NCBI GenBank assembly: GCA_016808115.1
Contig: JAEQBH010002845.1
Location: forward strand, 806,001-870,000
DNA length: 64,000 bases
Reading direction: 5' to 3'
Origin: Tetrastigma voinierianum
Taxonomy: Eukaryota > Streptophyta > Magnoliopsida > Vitales > Vitaceae
A program made the translations under genes and the position numbers. Within the stretch, counting starts at the first letter, position 1. The number at the start of each line of letters is the position of its first letter. This document shows positions 23,856 through 35,262 of this stretch, in pieces. The notes beneath the pieces are model-generated. The model made no database searches. It had not been told where the DNA came from and was given only the letters and a program-made list of their open reading frames with translations.

Positions 23856-25492
23856 TGATTCGTGCCACAGTGGTTGGCAGAATCCTTAAATTTTACTAAT
23901 CCTAAGTTCCTCCCTCTTTATAGTAGTGAAACTCTGCCCAGTATGAGGATCTAAGGGTCAAACACGGGGATGGGTTTTCATCCTAGGAATGATTTGCATA
24001 AGTGTGAAAAGGTAAGGCTTTCTATTTGGATTTTTGGATTTTTGGATTTGTTTCAAAAACAGTGTGAGTAGTTTGAAAATTGAATAACTGTAAAGACTGA
24101 AAGTGATGTGTGAAAAGGTAACTTTGAAGATTTAGGTCACTAACTTGATAACATAGAAATGACAAGTGTCCTCGGGTTTTATCCTCGCATTATGACAAGC
24201 AACCTATAGTCCAAGCCATAACTGGATCTTTGTTTAACTAGCAAACCTAACCCTAGAATTACTCCTATTTGAGTCAACACAGGTAACATGCATCCTGACC
24301 CCTTCGGTTTAAAACCACAACATTGACATCATTTGAGTGGCTCGTAAAGACCATCTAAAAAACCACGATTACATCATGATAAGTATACTTTGTATCCTAA
24401 AGCATGGTAAGTATTGGCCAAATTAATGACATTAAATGATATTCAACCCTAGTTTGAGAAGATGGGAGCCATAAATCTGATTACTGTAGCATTGACACAT
24501 GAGGACAACCACATGCTTGCCCCATGACAAGCTAGCTACCTTCTCTTCAAGAAAAGAGCAGCGAGCATCTCTTGAGTTGTCATCCTCAAGAGAGAGAGGT
24601 TGTTTGGTAGCCTAGAAAATGAGAGAAGGAGAGAGAGAGAAAAGCAAAACCCTAAGCGGCTGCGGGAGATGTTACATAAAATAGAAAAATTGTGCCAAAA
24701 AGATTGCTTCCCAATTTCTTCCTTAGGGTTACAAAAATTATGGGGGTTTATATAGGTAACCCGTTATGTGAAACTACAATAAACCTAACATTTGGCTAAA
24801 ATAAGGGACAAGGAAGTAATACACCAAAATGAAGTCGGTTTGCATTAATTACAAAGGATGACAAGGCCAGAGACAATTTAAACTGAGACAGAGCTGATTT
24901 AGCTAGACGTGAGAATTTGTTAGCTAAGCGAAAATTTAACTAGTAGCGAAAATTTAAGCTAGATGGCAATTGCCTGAGATAAGCGAATCGGAGAATTTCG
25001 CTGACGCTGGAAATTTAGCTAGCTAAGCGAAATTTTTAGGTAAATAATAGCTTGCATTTTTGGCCAGGAACGATGGTTAGCAAAATTTTTAGGTCTAGCG
25101 AAATTTCACAATTTAGCTAGGATTGCGAAATACCGCAATCAATGAGAATACCGCAATCTTAGCTAAATTCCTGGGGTGCGATCTTCCTTTGCATGGCCCT
25201 CTTTGCTCTATCCTGCACCAACTTTTATCACTTTGCCTTCATTCTTTCTTTGATTTTTTGGTATGTTTGATGGCTGATGAATGGGTTCAATCTTCATGGT
25301 TTAGCATATGTCACCGATATTAGAACTCTGAAATGCTGCTGGCTTGCAAAACAACCAAAATAACCTCTAAGCGACATAAGTGATACTAAAGACTTGAACA
25401 CTTCAATTGGCATAATTGGCATGATTAGTGCGCAAAAGCACTGAAACCTATACGATATAGGGCTCGAAATGGCACTTTTTGGGTACTAATCA
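23856..25492 (-). repeat. Athila-like LTR, left copy (3' in element sense)
   Basis: It is 1637 bp long. Shared blocks with 31912-33508 include 'gttcctc...gggatgggttttcatcctagg', 'cactaacttgataacatag', 'ctcgtaaagaccatctaaaaaaccac' and 'gtatgtttgatggctgatgaat'. A patch at 24900-25180 repeats 'agcgaaaattt' and 'gctagctaagcga' variants. Confidence 0.9.
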
Positions 25493-26766
25493 CACCCCAA
25501 TAGAGCGTTGCTAGTCCCTTAGCAATGCAAAACAAAAGGAGATGCATGCGATGATTCTCAAAAGTTTATGATTGACAAGGTTTATGTACATATAAACGAG
25601 TACCTTTAAAGCGAAAATTGACACCAAGTTTGAAAACGCCATGAAAGAGCCAAAACCATAGAGAAACGATTTCGAGGTCAATATTGGTTCCATGATTCTC
25701 AGCGCTTCAAATTTTACAAAGTCTAATGGTTCTTTATGTAACGGTCGAGCCAATAAATTGTAGGTGTCCCTCCCCTGACCTAACCTTGGCATGGCCTTAA
25801 GGCATTGAACAACCTAGATAAGGATAGTTCGCTTTCTTTCTTTATTCAACTACATTGTAGGGTGCAATGCTTAAAATTCGACTTCACCCAAGTCAGGTGT
25901 AACGGGGTCAGATGACTCCCCAGCGATTAAGGTTTAGGGCATCGAAGCCAAAAGGATCGCGACCCTGGAAACTCTACGAGGCTTCACCGGACTCAGATGA
26001 CTTTGAAAATCAACACCTACAAATCGTTAAACTCTGCCTATCCACCCATGTAGCAGACACTTCGTCGATGACTCCCGACCAATTGGAAAACCCAGGGCAT
26101 CGGGCTTGAGAGCTTCGCCGTACACCCAGCGGCCGTGCTGGGTTTCAAGGCGAGCTTCACGACTTTATTTTTCTTTTTCTTCTTTTCTTTTTCTTTTTCT
26201 TTTTGCTTTTCTTTTCTTTTGCTTTTTGAAGACTGTTGGTCTTGAATCTTAGGTACCCACAAACCTATCATGGGTTTGCCCAGCAGGCTAGCCGGCTATG
26301 CAAAATGAAAAAGGAGAGTAAACAATTCCCGACTGTGAAGCAATGGTGTGCGGTGTGAATTAGCTTAAGGAGAAATATTCCAAGTTAAGCATACTGGAAC
26401 TTCAATGGCAAAAATTATATCAAACATGGAATTTGTTCTAACATAAGGTGGCCAAACGGGGTTTCAAATTTTCCATTTAAAGAGCGATTCAATTTGTCGA
26501 TTGGAAGCCAATTCAATTCAATTGAAGCAATTCAATTGTTCAATTGAAGCAATTCAATTGTTCAATTGTTCAATTGAAGACAAAAACGATTACATAAGAT
26601 GGAGGCACAAAAGTATATGCAAAGTGTGTATATATATCTTGAATAGCTTTTGATATAGCGAAAATGGCACAGTACATGCATGCAAGCTAAACATACAAAA
26701 ATATCACTTTACTATGGCTATTACATGAATCTAGTAAAATTAGTAAATGGTTGATAAAGGCGAGCG
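25493..26766. other. Non-coding part of the Athila-like element beside its 3' LTR
   Basis: No coding region is recognised. On the minus strand the bases next to the LTR read ATTGGGGTG, a G-rich tract in the position of a polypurine tract. Positions 26160-26230 are a TTTTC-type pyrimidine tract. Positions 26455-26580 are an AATTG-rich palindromic repeat. Confidence 0.5.
26490..26580. repeat. AATTG/CAATT palindromic short repeat
   Basis: The run repeats 'caattgaag' and 'caattcaattgtt' about seven times. Because CAATTG is its own reverse complement, the tract can fold on itself. Confidence 0.85.
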
Positions 26767-28770
26767 CTATACAAAATCATAAAAGAAACCTAACCACCTC
26801 ACTGCTGTGGTAGTGGTGGTGGGTCTGTATTTCTTCTTCTTCTGCGACCGGCACGTCGATGATGCGGATGCTGCGTGAAACTCCTCCCTCGATCCGGAAC
26901 ACGGAGAAGACCCGGGTGAGTCATAATCTGGCTGCGGCATGGAGTGACGAGTCGACCTGCGATCACAGGCTACTGAGTAGCTGCCAATGAGCAAATAGCA
27001 TCCATCACTCCAGCTATCTCTCTCGAGCTGGCGTGAACATACTCAAGTGAATGGTGTGCAGAGTAAGATGGGTCAGGCGTATCAGCTGCAGCCGCGGATG
27101 TAGAATGTGGAGGAGGAGATGGAGGGGACAGATGCGGAGCCGGATTCCTCTGTATCTCGGGCTCAGGGGCATGCATATCGTCTACGTGGGGAGTCCTCGG
27201 CCACCCAGATCAGAGGTACCTCCTCCTCCGGTCTGTTCTGGAGGAGGAAAGATCACGAGGGCATGGTCATCCTCGCTCCGAGTGAAACGGGACTAGAGGG
27301 CATCGGATCCTCCTCTCAATCTGGGCTCACTCCAGGGAATCAAATGCTCGAGAGCACAGCGAGTAGTCTCGGCATCGTGACGGAAGACTCTCGGCGAACC
27401 GGGCCCTTGGATGGACCTTCTCCTCGAAATGCATCAAGGAGGTCATCGCGGCTGGAAGGGCGAACGGTATCCTCGAGATCAGATAAGAACCTCGAGATGG
27501 CTCCCTGCATTGTACATAATGCTGCGGTGGGAACAAAGGCTCAGTCCTCAATAGGTGGTCAATCAGGCGGCATCGGCGGGGCGCTACGAAGAGAATGCTG
27601 GCCGTGATGTCTCGGGCCGGTGTACGAACCATCTCCAGCTGGGTGGGTGGGCCCCGAGCTCGATAACCTCTGAATTGGCCCGGCGGTATCTGCGCGAGGC
27701 CTAAAGGCTCTTGAAATATCTGCCGCTACCGGGGACCTCAAGGCGATCATCTATAGAGGCGGAAGCTCAGCGCGGACCAGTGCTCCACGGATATCATCAG
27801 AGTGATAAAGCTACTTGACACCTTTAGGGTAATAATGCATCTCGGGGTCATGAAGGCCCCGATGGGAATAGTCCTCGTCGACCTCATAGAATCCACTGAA
27901 CATGGGATCAGCCCTCGTGGCCAGGGCGTCATAGAATGACTCTGATGAAATCCCTCGAATGTAGTGGGCATTCCACACGGAATGGGGTGCCTTTCTGTTC
28001 GCGACCTCTGATCTGGGACGGGGGCGACAAGCGAGGCGATGATGTCGTCTCTGCCGTTTTGTGGCGTGGCTGGAGATGGGGGTAGGGATGAGGATGACTC
28101 ACCGGGCCTGATGTCACGACCCCTTGGAGGGGTGGCCTCCTAATCTGTGCCGTGAGTACGGTGACGGGGCAGGGGTCCACGTCAGGTGTCGAAGTATAGT
28201 CGAAACCACTGAGGCTCCTCGGGTCTTGCCTCGGGGGATGGTGATGAGTCTTGGGCGGAATGGGGAGCTGGGCCTCTCGCTCGGGTGTGCTGAATCTGAC
28301 CCCCGCTGACCTAAAGGCGGGACCCACCCTAGTGCGAACCTGGCTGGAATCCTAATAAAACCTTGGAAGAGGGCTTTGTGTGAAAATGTAACTAAGGCCT
28401 TGTATGGTGATCGGGCTTACTATGACAAGCGGAGTCACTCTAAAATAGAATAGTGGCGCTCAACTAGACTGCCTTTCAGCTGTAGCTCACACCGGCTCTG
28501 TAATAGCGAGCCAAATGGTGTTGCTCAGCTAGGCGAGGGAAGGCGAGGCTAAGTGAGCCGATAGATGTGGAAATGGTGAGATAAGCGTAGCTACGGCGGT
28601 GAACATACGGCGGTTGACTCGGCTGGAGCTACGGATGTGGTGGGGCTATGGTGCAACGGGGGGCTGAGCAGCAGCTCTGGTGGCGGGGCGTGGCTGCAGG
28701 CTGCGGTGACCAAGGCGGCGGGCGTGGAGGCTCGGGTGGCTGGAAGCCGCTATGGGAGGGAATATAAAAA
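26767..28770 (-). pseudogene. GC-rich accessory ORF region of the Athila-like element
   Basis: On the minus strand a frame continues with shifts from about 28330 to 26767. It runs from a proline-rich start through 'SSESFYDALATRADPMFSGF' (27960-27900) and 'ALRSPVAADISRAFRPRADT' to a tail with 'STSAAAADTPDPSYSAHHSL' and 'MDAICSLAA'. The last part has the Ser/Ala-rich spacer and short helical tail seen in the extra plant-transposon ORF of some Athila-related elements. It is much richer in G+C than its flanks. No catalytic motif is seen. Function unknown, and the family link is tentative. Confidence 0.4.
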
Positions 28771-29140
28771 TGACTAAATGACTAACCCCCTCCCGTCTTT
28801 TTATAGAACTAATGGGGGCAATGAAGAGTCCAATTCACCATTTTACATATAATGGCGAATTTAGGCTCAAACCTCCATCTCATACGCAATTCAAAAAATT
28901 TAGATTAAATATTAATGTATATTAAATAAAAATTATTATAATAAATTTATATGATACTATAATTAAAAATTTAATACAAAGTACTATAATATATAGACAA
29001 AGTTGCAAAGGGAAAATTGCTAATTTGAGGAAACTCTAAAAAATAACTAAAATTATTGAAATGACTAAATTAAGAAAACCAAAATTTATTGAGCTATGAT
29101 TTGGTTTGTGAACACCAAAAATCCAGCTCAATTTCAAAAA
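28771..29140. other. AT-rich spacer in the Athila-like element
   Basis: It separates the GC-rich accessory region from the gag-protease region. Nothing coding is seen. Positions 28880-28990 are almost pure A/T. Confidence 0.4.
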
Positions 29141-29850
29141 TTTACTCGAGGAGGTCGAGGAGATGATCTCCTCGGCCCTGCGGTAGCCTGGAGTGACTCC
29201 ATGGTGTTGGGTGCCCAATTGTTGACTTGGTCCTCAGCGTGGATTGACTTGGTCGATTGCCTTGCGGTGGGTGTTGATAGCGGGGACCAAAATCTGCTTC
29301 TTCACCTTGATTATTTATTCCTTGCAGTTCACGGACCTTTAAGCTTTCCTGCATGCGACCATTTGAAACGACTTCATGGAAATTTGATTTTCATTTGCTA
29401 TGATTTGTGTTTGTTGTTCGGATGGAATATGTTCAACTCGAGGTCATGTTACCAAAGGTAAGTTGCATGACTCCATTAGGCGATTGATGATTGCATTGGG
29501 CGTGGCGAGAAATGGTCTTCTACTAAGATGATTGGCTATGATTGGGTTCATTTGCAATTGGCTGGAGTGTCGAAGCACTACAAAATCCTTTGGGTAGTAG
29601 AATTTGTCTATTTCCTTGGGCATCTCAACTATCGCTTTGGGATTTTTCGCGTCCCCATCGACGATGATAGTGTGATGTTAGTAGGTTTAGTTCACCAGGC
29701 CTAGCTGCTTGGCCACGGAATACGGCGAGTAGGTTCTCTTGGCTCCTAAATCAAAAGCAATGACTTGTCTATACAATTCCACGATATTGATGAAATTGTG
29801 GGAGATCACGGATCCTTGTATTTGTGGGGTTCTTGCTTTGGATTATAACC
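29140..29850 (-). pseudogene. Athila-type aspartic protease region (broken)
   Basis: Minus-strand translation gives 'KDPGS' then 'DLGAKRTYSPYSVAKQLG' (29830-29700). This corresponds to the family's DLGASINLMP protease motif and following helix. 'MPKEIDKFYYPKDFVVL' (29640-29580) matches the conserved segment before the ILGRPFL motif. 'LTFGNMTSELNIF' (29470-29420), read across one stop, is the usual trailer. The catalytic 'DLGA' is kept, but frames shift between segments. After the trailer the expected reverse transcriptase does not follow. Confidence 0.8.
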
Positions 29851-30449
29851 TTGACTTGTTCGGTGAAATGCCTTTTTCTCGATACCTAATCCTTCTTAAT
29901 TGTCCAGATCTTTCAAAAATTTTGCATAGGCAAGCACTTGTTTGATTATGTCAAAAGTATATTGACCTTCACTGTCTTAGGACTTACAAGATGCACGCTG
30001 GCGGGATGCCTTCTTCTTGCTTCTAAGTGCACAATGAAATGGAGGTGGCGTACGGTGCTTCATTGATCTACCTCAACCCGAGGAAAATATGTTCGCTCCA
30101 ATTCTTCCCTGCCGTTCTGGTTTCTTCAACGAGGTTTGGGCATGGGTGATCAACCTCTTTTCACTCCTCGGGGTGATTATAGCCTTCGCCTCATCCATTC
30201 TGAGATTGTTGGATGATCTACCTCATGGATTCCCTTTGGGTTTGACAACTGTTTGGGAAGAGACCTTCCTCTTTCTTATTCACCTCCAGCAACTTGATCT
30301 TGGTGATTGAATACGTAGGTTATCAATTTTGGTTGAGTTGCTCTCATCCCACATCTATTCTCTTGTCGATGTACTTTCTACGATATCAATCCTTTGTGCC
30401 GGTTGCATTAATTCCTTTTTGCTCTTCCACAAAGTTGCTACCACCTTAC

Positions 30450-31575
30450 TCAATTTAAAAATGGCTTGTTCCACGGGGAAGATGAGGATAGTGGTGGTTG
30501 TGAGTTTGATATTGGGAACAAGCGTGGTTTGGCACTGGAGGTACATAGGCGGGGGAGTGGGTCGGAAAGGTTAGGGTGATTCCTCGATTGGAATTGTAGG
30601 TATTTCCATATGGGGCATTGGGTTGTGGTGGCTTGTATTGTCCCTCTGATGTTGCACATTCGACATCAAATCCTTCATTGAAGGGCCATAGGACAGCATT
30701 CTCTTTGGATGTACGGAAAGTTGGAAATTGGTGCGAGAGTTGGCTTGTGCGGGATTTTCGGTCATTGCACACTTCATGGGTACATCGCCCGTGTCTCTAT
30801 TCACATTGAGTTGGGGTGGCTTTCATTTCTGTATCCTCTGGCCCGATTATATAAATCCCTCCCTAGGGTTGGGCGGGGGCCTCATTGTTTCATTTCCCTA
30901 GGGTTTGGCTCATCCCAACCCTTAGAAGTTTCCAGCCATAATTTAAAATCCATGGCTTAAGATTCGGGATGCTTGCTTAGAAAGTCTCCTCCACATGGTT
31001 TCAGCTGCCTACATGGCGGGAACATACCACCATAGAAATGGTTTACCAGCATCATGTATCAAACCCATGATGTGGGCATGCATTGATAGTCTCCACAAAT
31101 CTCTCCAAACAACGATAAAACCTCTCACCATCTTGAGGTGCAAAGGTATAAATTTGTCTTTTCAAATTGTTGGTCTTATAGGCGAAGAACTGCCGAGTGC
31201 GCACTAACGGCTGTTGATTTCTTATGGTTCTAGGCCTCGATGGAATTAGCCAAATCTTGGCCTTGTCCTTTAGGGTCGAGTGGAATGCTACTTTACGGCT
31301 TAAGCAAATCCATGTCCATCATTCCTTCCTTAAAAAAGGTAGTGCATACTTCCTCAAAATCCTATATGGTGTAGTTTTCATTTTCCATACCATGATATGT
31401 GGGAGTAGGGGTACGAAGTAAAGGCCCTCCCCATTGCTACATCTTGACGGGAGGTATGATGCGGGAGGGAGCCTTAACCCTAGGAGGTGGATGTGATCCC
31501 TCATGGTTACATGGCGATTGGATTCATTGGGGGCCCTTGGCATTTCTCTTTGTTCTTCGGGTAGTGGATCCATGG
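30450..31575 (-). pseudogene. Athila-type gag (broken)
   Basis: On the minus strand the start reads 'MDPLPEEQREMPRAPNESNR'. After a shift 'YHGMENEN' and 'DFEEVC' follow (31400-31330), the capsid-domain opening of Athila/Tat gag. 'ETMCGGDFLSKHPE' lies at about 31000-30960. The spacer 'YNSNRGITLTF' (about 30600) corresponds to the NTYNPGWRNHPNFSW linker before the protease. There are several frameshifts. The plus-strand frames here are shadows. Confidence 0.82.
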
Positions 31576-31890
31576 TATGCGTGTGTGCATGACTTCCTTG
31601 CTTTGGTCAATTTGTGTATTGATTCTCTGCAGTCTACCTGAAGTGTTTCTATCCTTTGGAGCATAAACACACCCATTTACCTGATTTGGAGACAACAAAA
31701 CGCAAACAAACTTTAAAAAGGTTAGATTAGCTAAAATAAAACTAGCGTATGATATGAAGCAGTGAGATTCTTGCAAAGTGATGAAAACTTGCGATTCTGA
31801 AGCTGGGTTACAAAAGAGTTAAAAGGTTGCAACTTCACTTGTGATGTTGATCACAAAGTACGCTTCAACTCATCAGCGTGGTTTGGCACC

Positions 31891-31911
31891 ATCCCACCCA
31901 GCCGGCGCCGT
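31891..31911 (-). promoter_or_regulatory. Primer-binding site of the Athila-like element
   Basis: On the minus strand the bases directly after the LTR read ACGGCGCCGGCTGGGTGGGAT. Athila elements typically carry GGCGCCGTTGCCGGGGAT here, complementary to tRNA-Asp. The core GGCGCCG and the trailing GGGAT are kept. Confidence 0.65.
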
Positions 31912-33508
31912 TGATTAGTGCCTGATGGGTTGAGGCGAATCGACAAAATTTATATCCTAAGTTCCTCCTCTTACTTAGTAGTCAGGCTACTTTGAGTATA
32001 AGCGTCTAAGGTCAGTACTTGGGGGATGGGTTTTCATCCTAGGAATGATTTGCGTAAGTGTGAAAGGTAGGCTTTCTATTTGGATTTTAGTTTGTTTCAA
32101 AAGCAGTGTGAGTAGTTTGTGAATAGCTATGGCGAAAGTGATGTGTGAAAGGTAGCTTTGAAGATTTAGGTCACTAACTTGATAACATAGGGCAAACAAG
32201 TGTCTCGGGTTTTTATCCTCGCATTATGACAAGCGACCTATAGTCGAGCCATACTTAGGATCTTTGTTTAACTGAGCTAACACTAGAATCACTCTATTTG
32301 AGTCGGCCACGAGGTAACATGCATCGGCCTTTCGGTTTAAAGCCTAACATTCAGTATCATTTCGATTGGCTCGTAAAGACCATCTAAAAAACCACAGTGC
32401 ATCCCAGCAATAAGTATACCTGTATCCTACAAGCATGGTAAGTATTGGCCCAATTAATGACATTAAATGATATTCAACCACCCCAGTTTGAAAAGATGGG
32501 AGCCAATGCATCACGATCGCGTAGCGTTCGACACATGAGGACAACACATGCTTGCCATGACCAAGCTAGCTACCTTCCTCTTTCAAAGAAAGAGGCTTAG
32601 TCAAACATCTAGTCATCCTCCAGAGGGGTTGTTTGGTAGCCTAGAAAATGAGAAAGAAGGAGAGAAAGAAAAAGCAGGCCTAAGCGAAAGTACGGGAGAT
32701 ATTTACATAAAATGAAAAATTGTGTAAAGATTGCTTTCCCCGATTTCTTCCTTAGGAGTTACAAAAACTATGAGGGTTTATAGGCCACCCATTATGTGAA
32801 ACACAATAAAGCTAACATTTTGGCTAAAATAAGGGACAAGGAAGTAATACACCAAAATGAAGTCGGTTTGCATTAGTACAAAGGATGACAAGGCGAGACA
32901 ATTTCGCTAGAACGACCCAGTTACAGCTAGGCGGCGAAAATTTATGCTTCAGCGGGAAATTGCACGAGATATAGAAATCGAGAATTTCGCTACAGGCACT
33001 AGCAATTTGCTATCGCGAAAGATTCCCGCTAACCGTGGTATTACAGGTGATAAGCGAGCTGTTTCGCTAGGGCAGTGGTTAGCCCGAGGAGATTTTTGGG
33101 TCCCAGCGGGTACAATTTCGCTGGGATTCTGAAAATTTTAAACTATGATTGCGAATTTTCGCAGTCGGCGAGCCTGCGCAATCTTAAGCGAAATTCACAG
33201 GTGCGATCTTCTTTGCATGGCCCCTGCGCTCTATCTTTGCTGACTTTATCACTTTGCCTTAGTTCTTTCTTTGATTTTGGTATGTTTGATGGCTGATGAA
33301 TAGGTTCAATCTTCATGGTTTAGCGTATGTCTCGATATTGAACTCAGAAATCTGGCTTACGCAAAACAACCAAAATAACCTCCCAAATGACATAAGTGAT
33401 GCTAAGAAGACTTGAACACTTGATTGGCGCCAATTGGCATGATTAGTGCGCAAAAGCACTCAAAACTTTATCGATATGAGACTCAATAGCACTTGCGGGT
33501 ACTAATCA
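31912..33508 (-). repeat. Athila-like LTR, right copy (5' in element sense)
   Basis: 1597 bp, starting TGATTAGTGCCTGATGGGTTG and ending GGGTACTAATCA. It is collinear with 23856-25492 with many small differences, so the insertion is old. Confidence 0.9.
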
Positions 33509-33608
33509 CCAACTTCCGAGATCAAAGTCCTCCACTTGAGCTCTCTCACACTACCTTCAGCCTCGTATATGAGAATATTTGTTTTGTTAGTGAAAGCGAA
33601 ATATAAAC

Positions 33609-33650
<42 letters not shown>

Positions 33651-35262
33651 ATTGGTAAAACTCAGGCTTGATTGATATATATTATTTATTTGTTTAATGA
33701 GGACTACCCTCAGATGAATATATATCAACTAAATGGCTTTCGGAAGCCGGTCGATATATTTAGTTTGGACTACCCTCAGGTGAATATATATCAAAAATGG
33801 GCACTCCAGACGGTTGATATATTATTTGGACTGGACTACCTTAGATAATTAACCTTTTAGTACCCTCAGAACCGTTTTCTCTGAAGCTCATCTCATGCGC
33901 TGCTCCTATATATTCCTAGATGTTCCCGATTGCATGTGGAATCACATGTATGCTAGTTCCATCACGATCCCCCAATCACATGCGAACATATCAACATGAA
34001 TATATTCGCGTAATATCGATCACAATCATGTCATGTAATTAATCAATTTCAAGCATCAAAATTAGCTCACTTTGGGCTAATGATCAAACCACGAGTAATT
34101 TAATTTAAAATCAACTCGGCCAAATAGCGATATTTTCACAAAATATATACTTTGAGAACAACGTGCAGGAATAGAAACCTCGTTTAATATTCTGGGGAAA
34201 ATCTAAAACATCCCGGTTCACTGGTGAACCCACATAATCCTGAACCGTTCAGGCGATACATACCAAGCAAACATTTAATGCACAAGATAACACTAATCAC
34301 ACCCAAACAGCCCCTAACATCGATTGGAAGCGATCCTGGCGCTCCATTTTCTCTTCGAAAATTCCGATTCGGTCTCATGTTTTGGGGCCAGATCAATACG
34401 GCTCCGTTCGGCCTTTTTCATATCAATACGCCAGTTTAAATCATAAATTTTAGGAAATTAAAGCACCCGACAGCGTAACAGCCCTTTGTTTCAACATTGG
34501 GTTTCAATAAATTGAAATCAATTCGATTACGAGAGCTTTGGGGCCAGGTCAAGCAAACTTGCATCGGCGCCAAGCCAAAGCTAGAAACGTGGGGCTTGGC
34601 AAAAATGGAATAAAAGCCTTAGTAGGAGAAAATCACCTCGAGGAGTTTGAAGAAACTCCCAAATCCGAGATCCTGCAGTTGTCCTCGGCCAGCGTAGAGC
34701 AGGGCTTAAAGCTAACTGCTTTCCGTCGGCCTCAAACGGTCGGATTATGTATTTTAGAGAAAGAAGTTTATTCTCTCTAGCGATTCTCTCCAAAAATGGT
34801 TCTTTGCAGGAGAAAATCTGGTTCTCACGTTTTGGTTTTTAGTATAATGTAGGAGATGAAGGGTATTCTTTCTTTTGTCTTTTAGTCGCCAAATCAATTT
34901 CCATAATACCCATTATGTCCTTCTTTCTCAGATTTGATATTGGCTTATCTCGGCGAATCTATTTTCATCATTTACCTGCTACATCACAGCTCCTTGGTAC
35001 ATGAGTACATATTTATCTTAGACTCTGTCGCATCGAAAACGATTCGGCACGAAGCGCGATGCTGAAAACGTCTCAGTCCATTGTCTCGAAAGAATATGAA
35101 ATTTTACGTGCTAACTAGATTTCCTTGAGGCGATTCCAACGGTACAATCGGATTTCGTCATCAAGATCTAGAGAATTAATTACGGTTTAGTAATTACAAT
35201 TTGTAATCAAAATTACGATTTTGCCCTTACTCCAGAAATTAGAATTTCTCGGGTCTTACATT
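33509..35262 (-). repeat. Family-T left LTR, inner part
   Basis: It continues the LTR interrupted at 23855 and ends AATTTCTCGGGTCTTACA. It aligns with 39960-41628: the TA tract (33610-33648), 'tagtttggactaccctcag', 'gaacatatcaacatgaatatattcgcgtaat', 'tcctcgaggagtttgaagaaactcc' and 'aattacaatttgtaatcaaaatta'. Confidence 0.88.
33610..33648. repeat. (AT)n microsatellite in family-T left LTR
   Basis: About 19 units. After it, 'gattgatatatattattt' recurs as in 40081-40110. Confidence 0.9.

Larger units (their letters stand above)
23856..33508 (-). mobile_element. Athila-like Ty3-gypsy element nested in the family-T LTR
   Basis: LTRs are 23856-25492 and 31912-33508, with inverted ends TGATTAGTGCC and GGTACTAATCA. 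The flanks, CCATT on the left and CCAAC on the right, are a decayed duplication: the uninterrupted LTR reads 'gaccaactcggatctcgagtcc' at 39960. A GGCGCC-type primer site (31891-31911) gives minus-strand sense. It carries gag and protease remains and an extra GC-rich ORF region, but no reverse transcriptase, RNase H or integrase was found. At 9.65 kb it looks like a non-autonomous member of the Athila/Tat branch. Confidence 0.85.

Noticed and set aside
27107..27607. 166-codon plus-strand frame in the Athila-like element
   Set aside because: It lies opposite the minus-strand accessory ORF in GC-rich DNA and looks like its shadow.
26767..28330. Possible envelope gene
   Set aside because: No signal peptide, transmembrane segment or fusion-type motif is visible; only a soluble, proline/serine-rich sequence.
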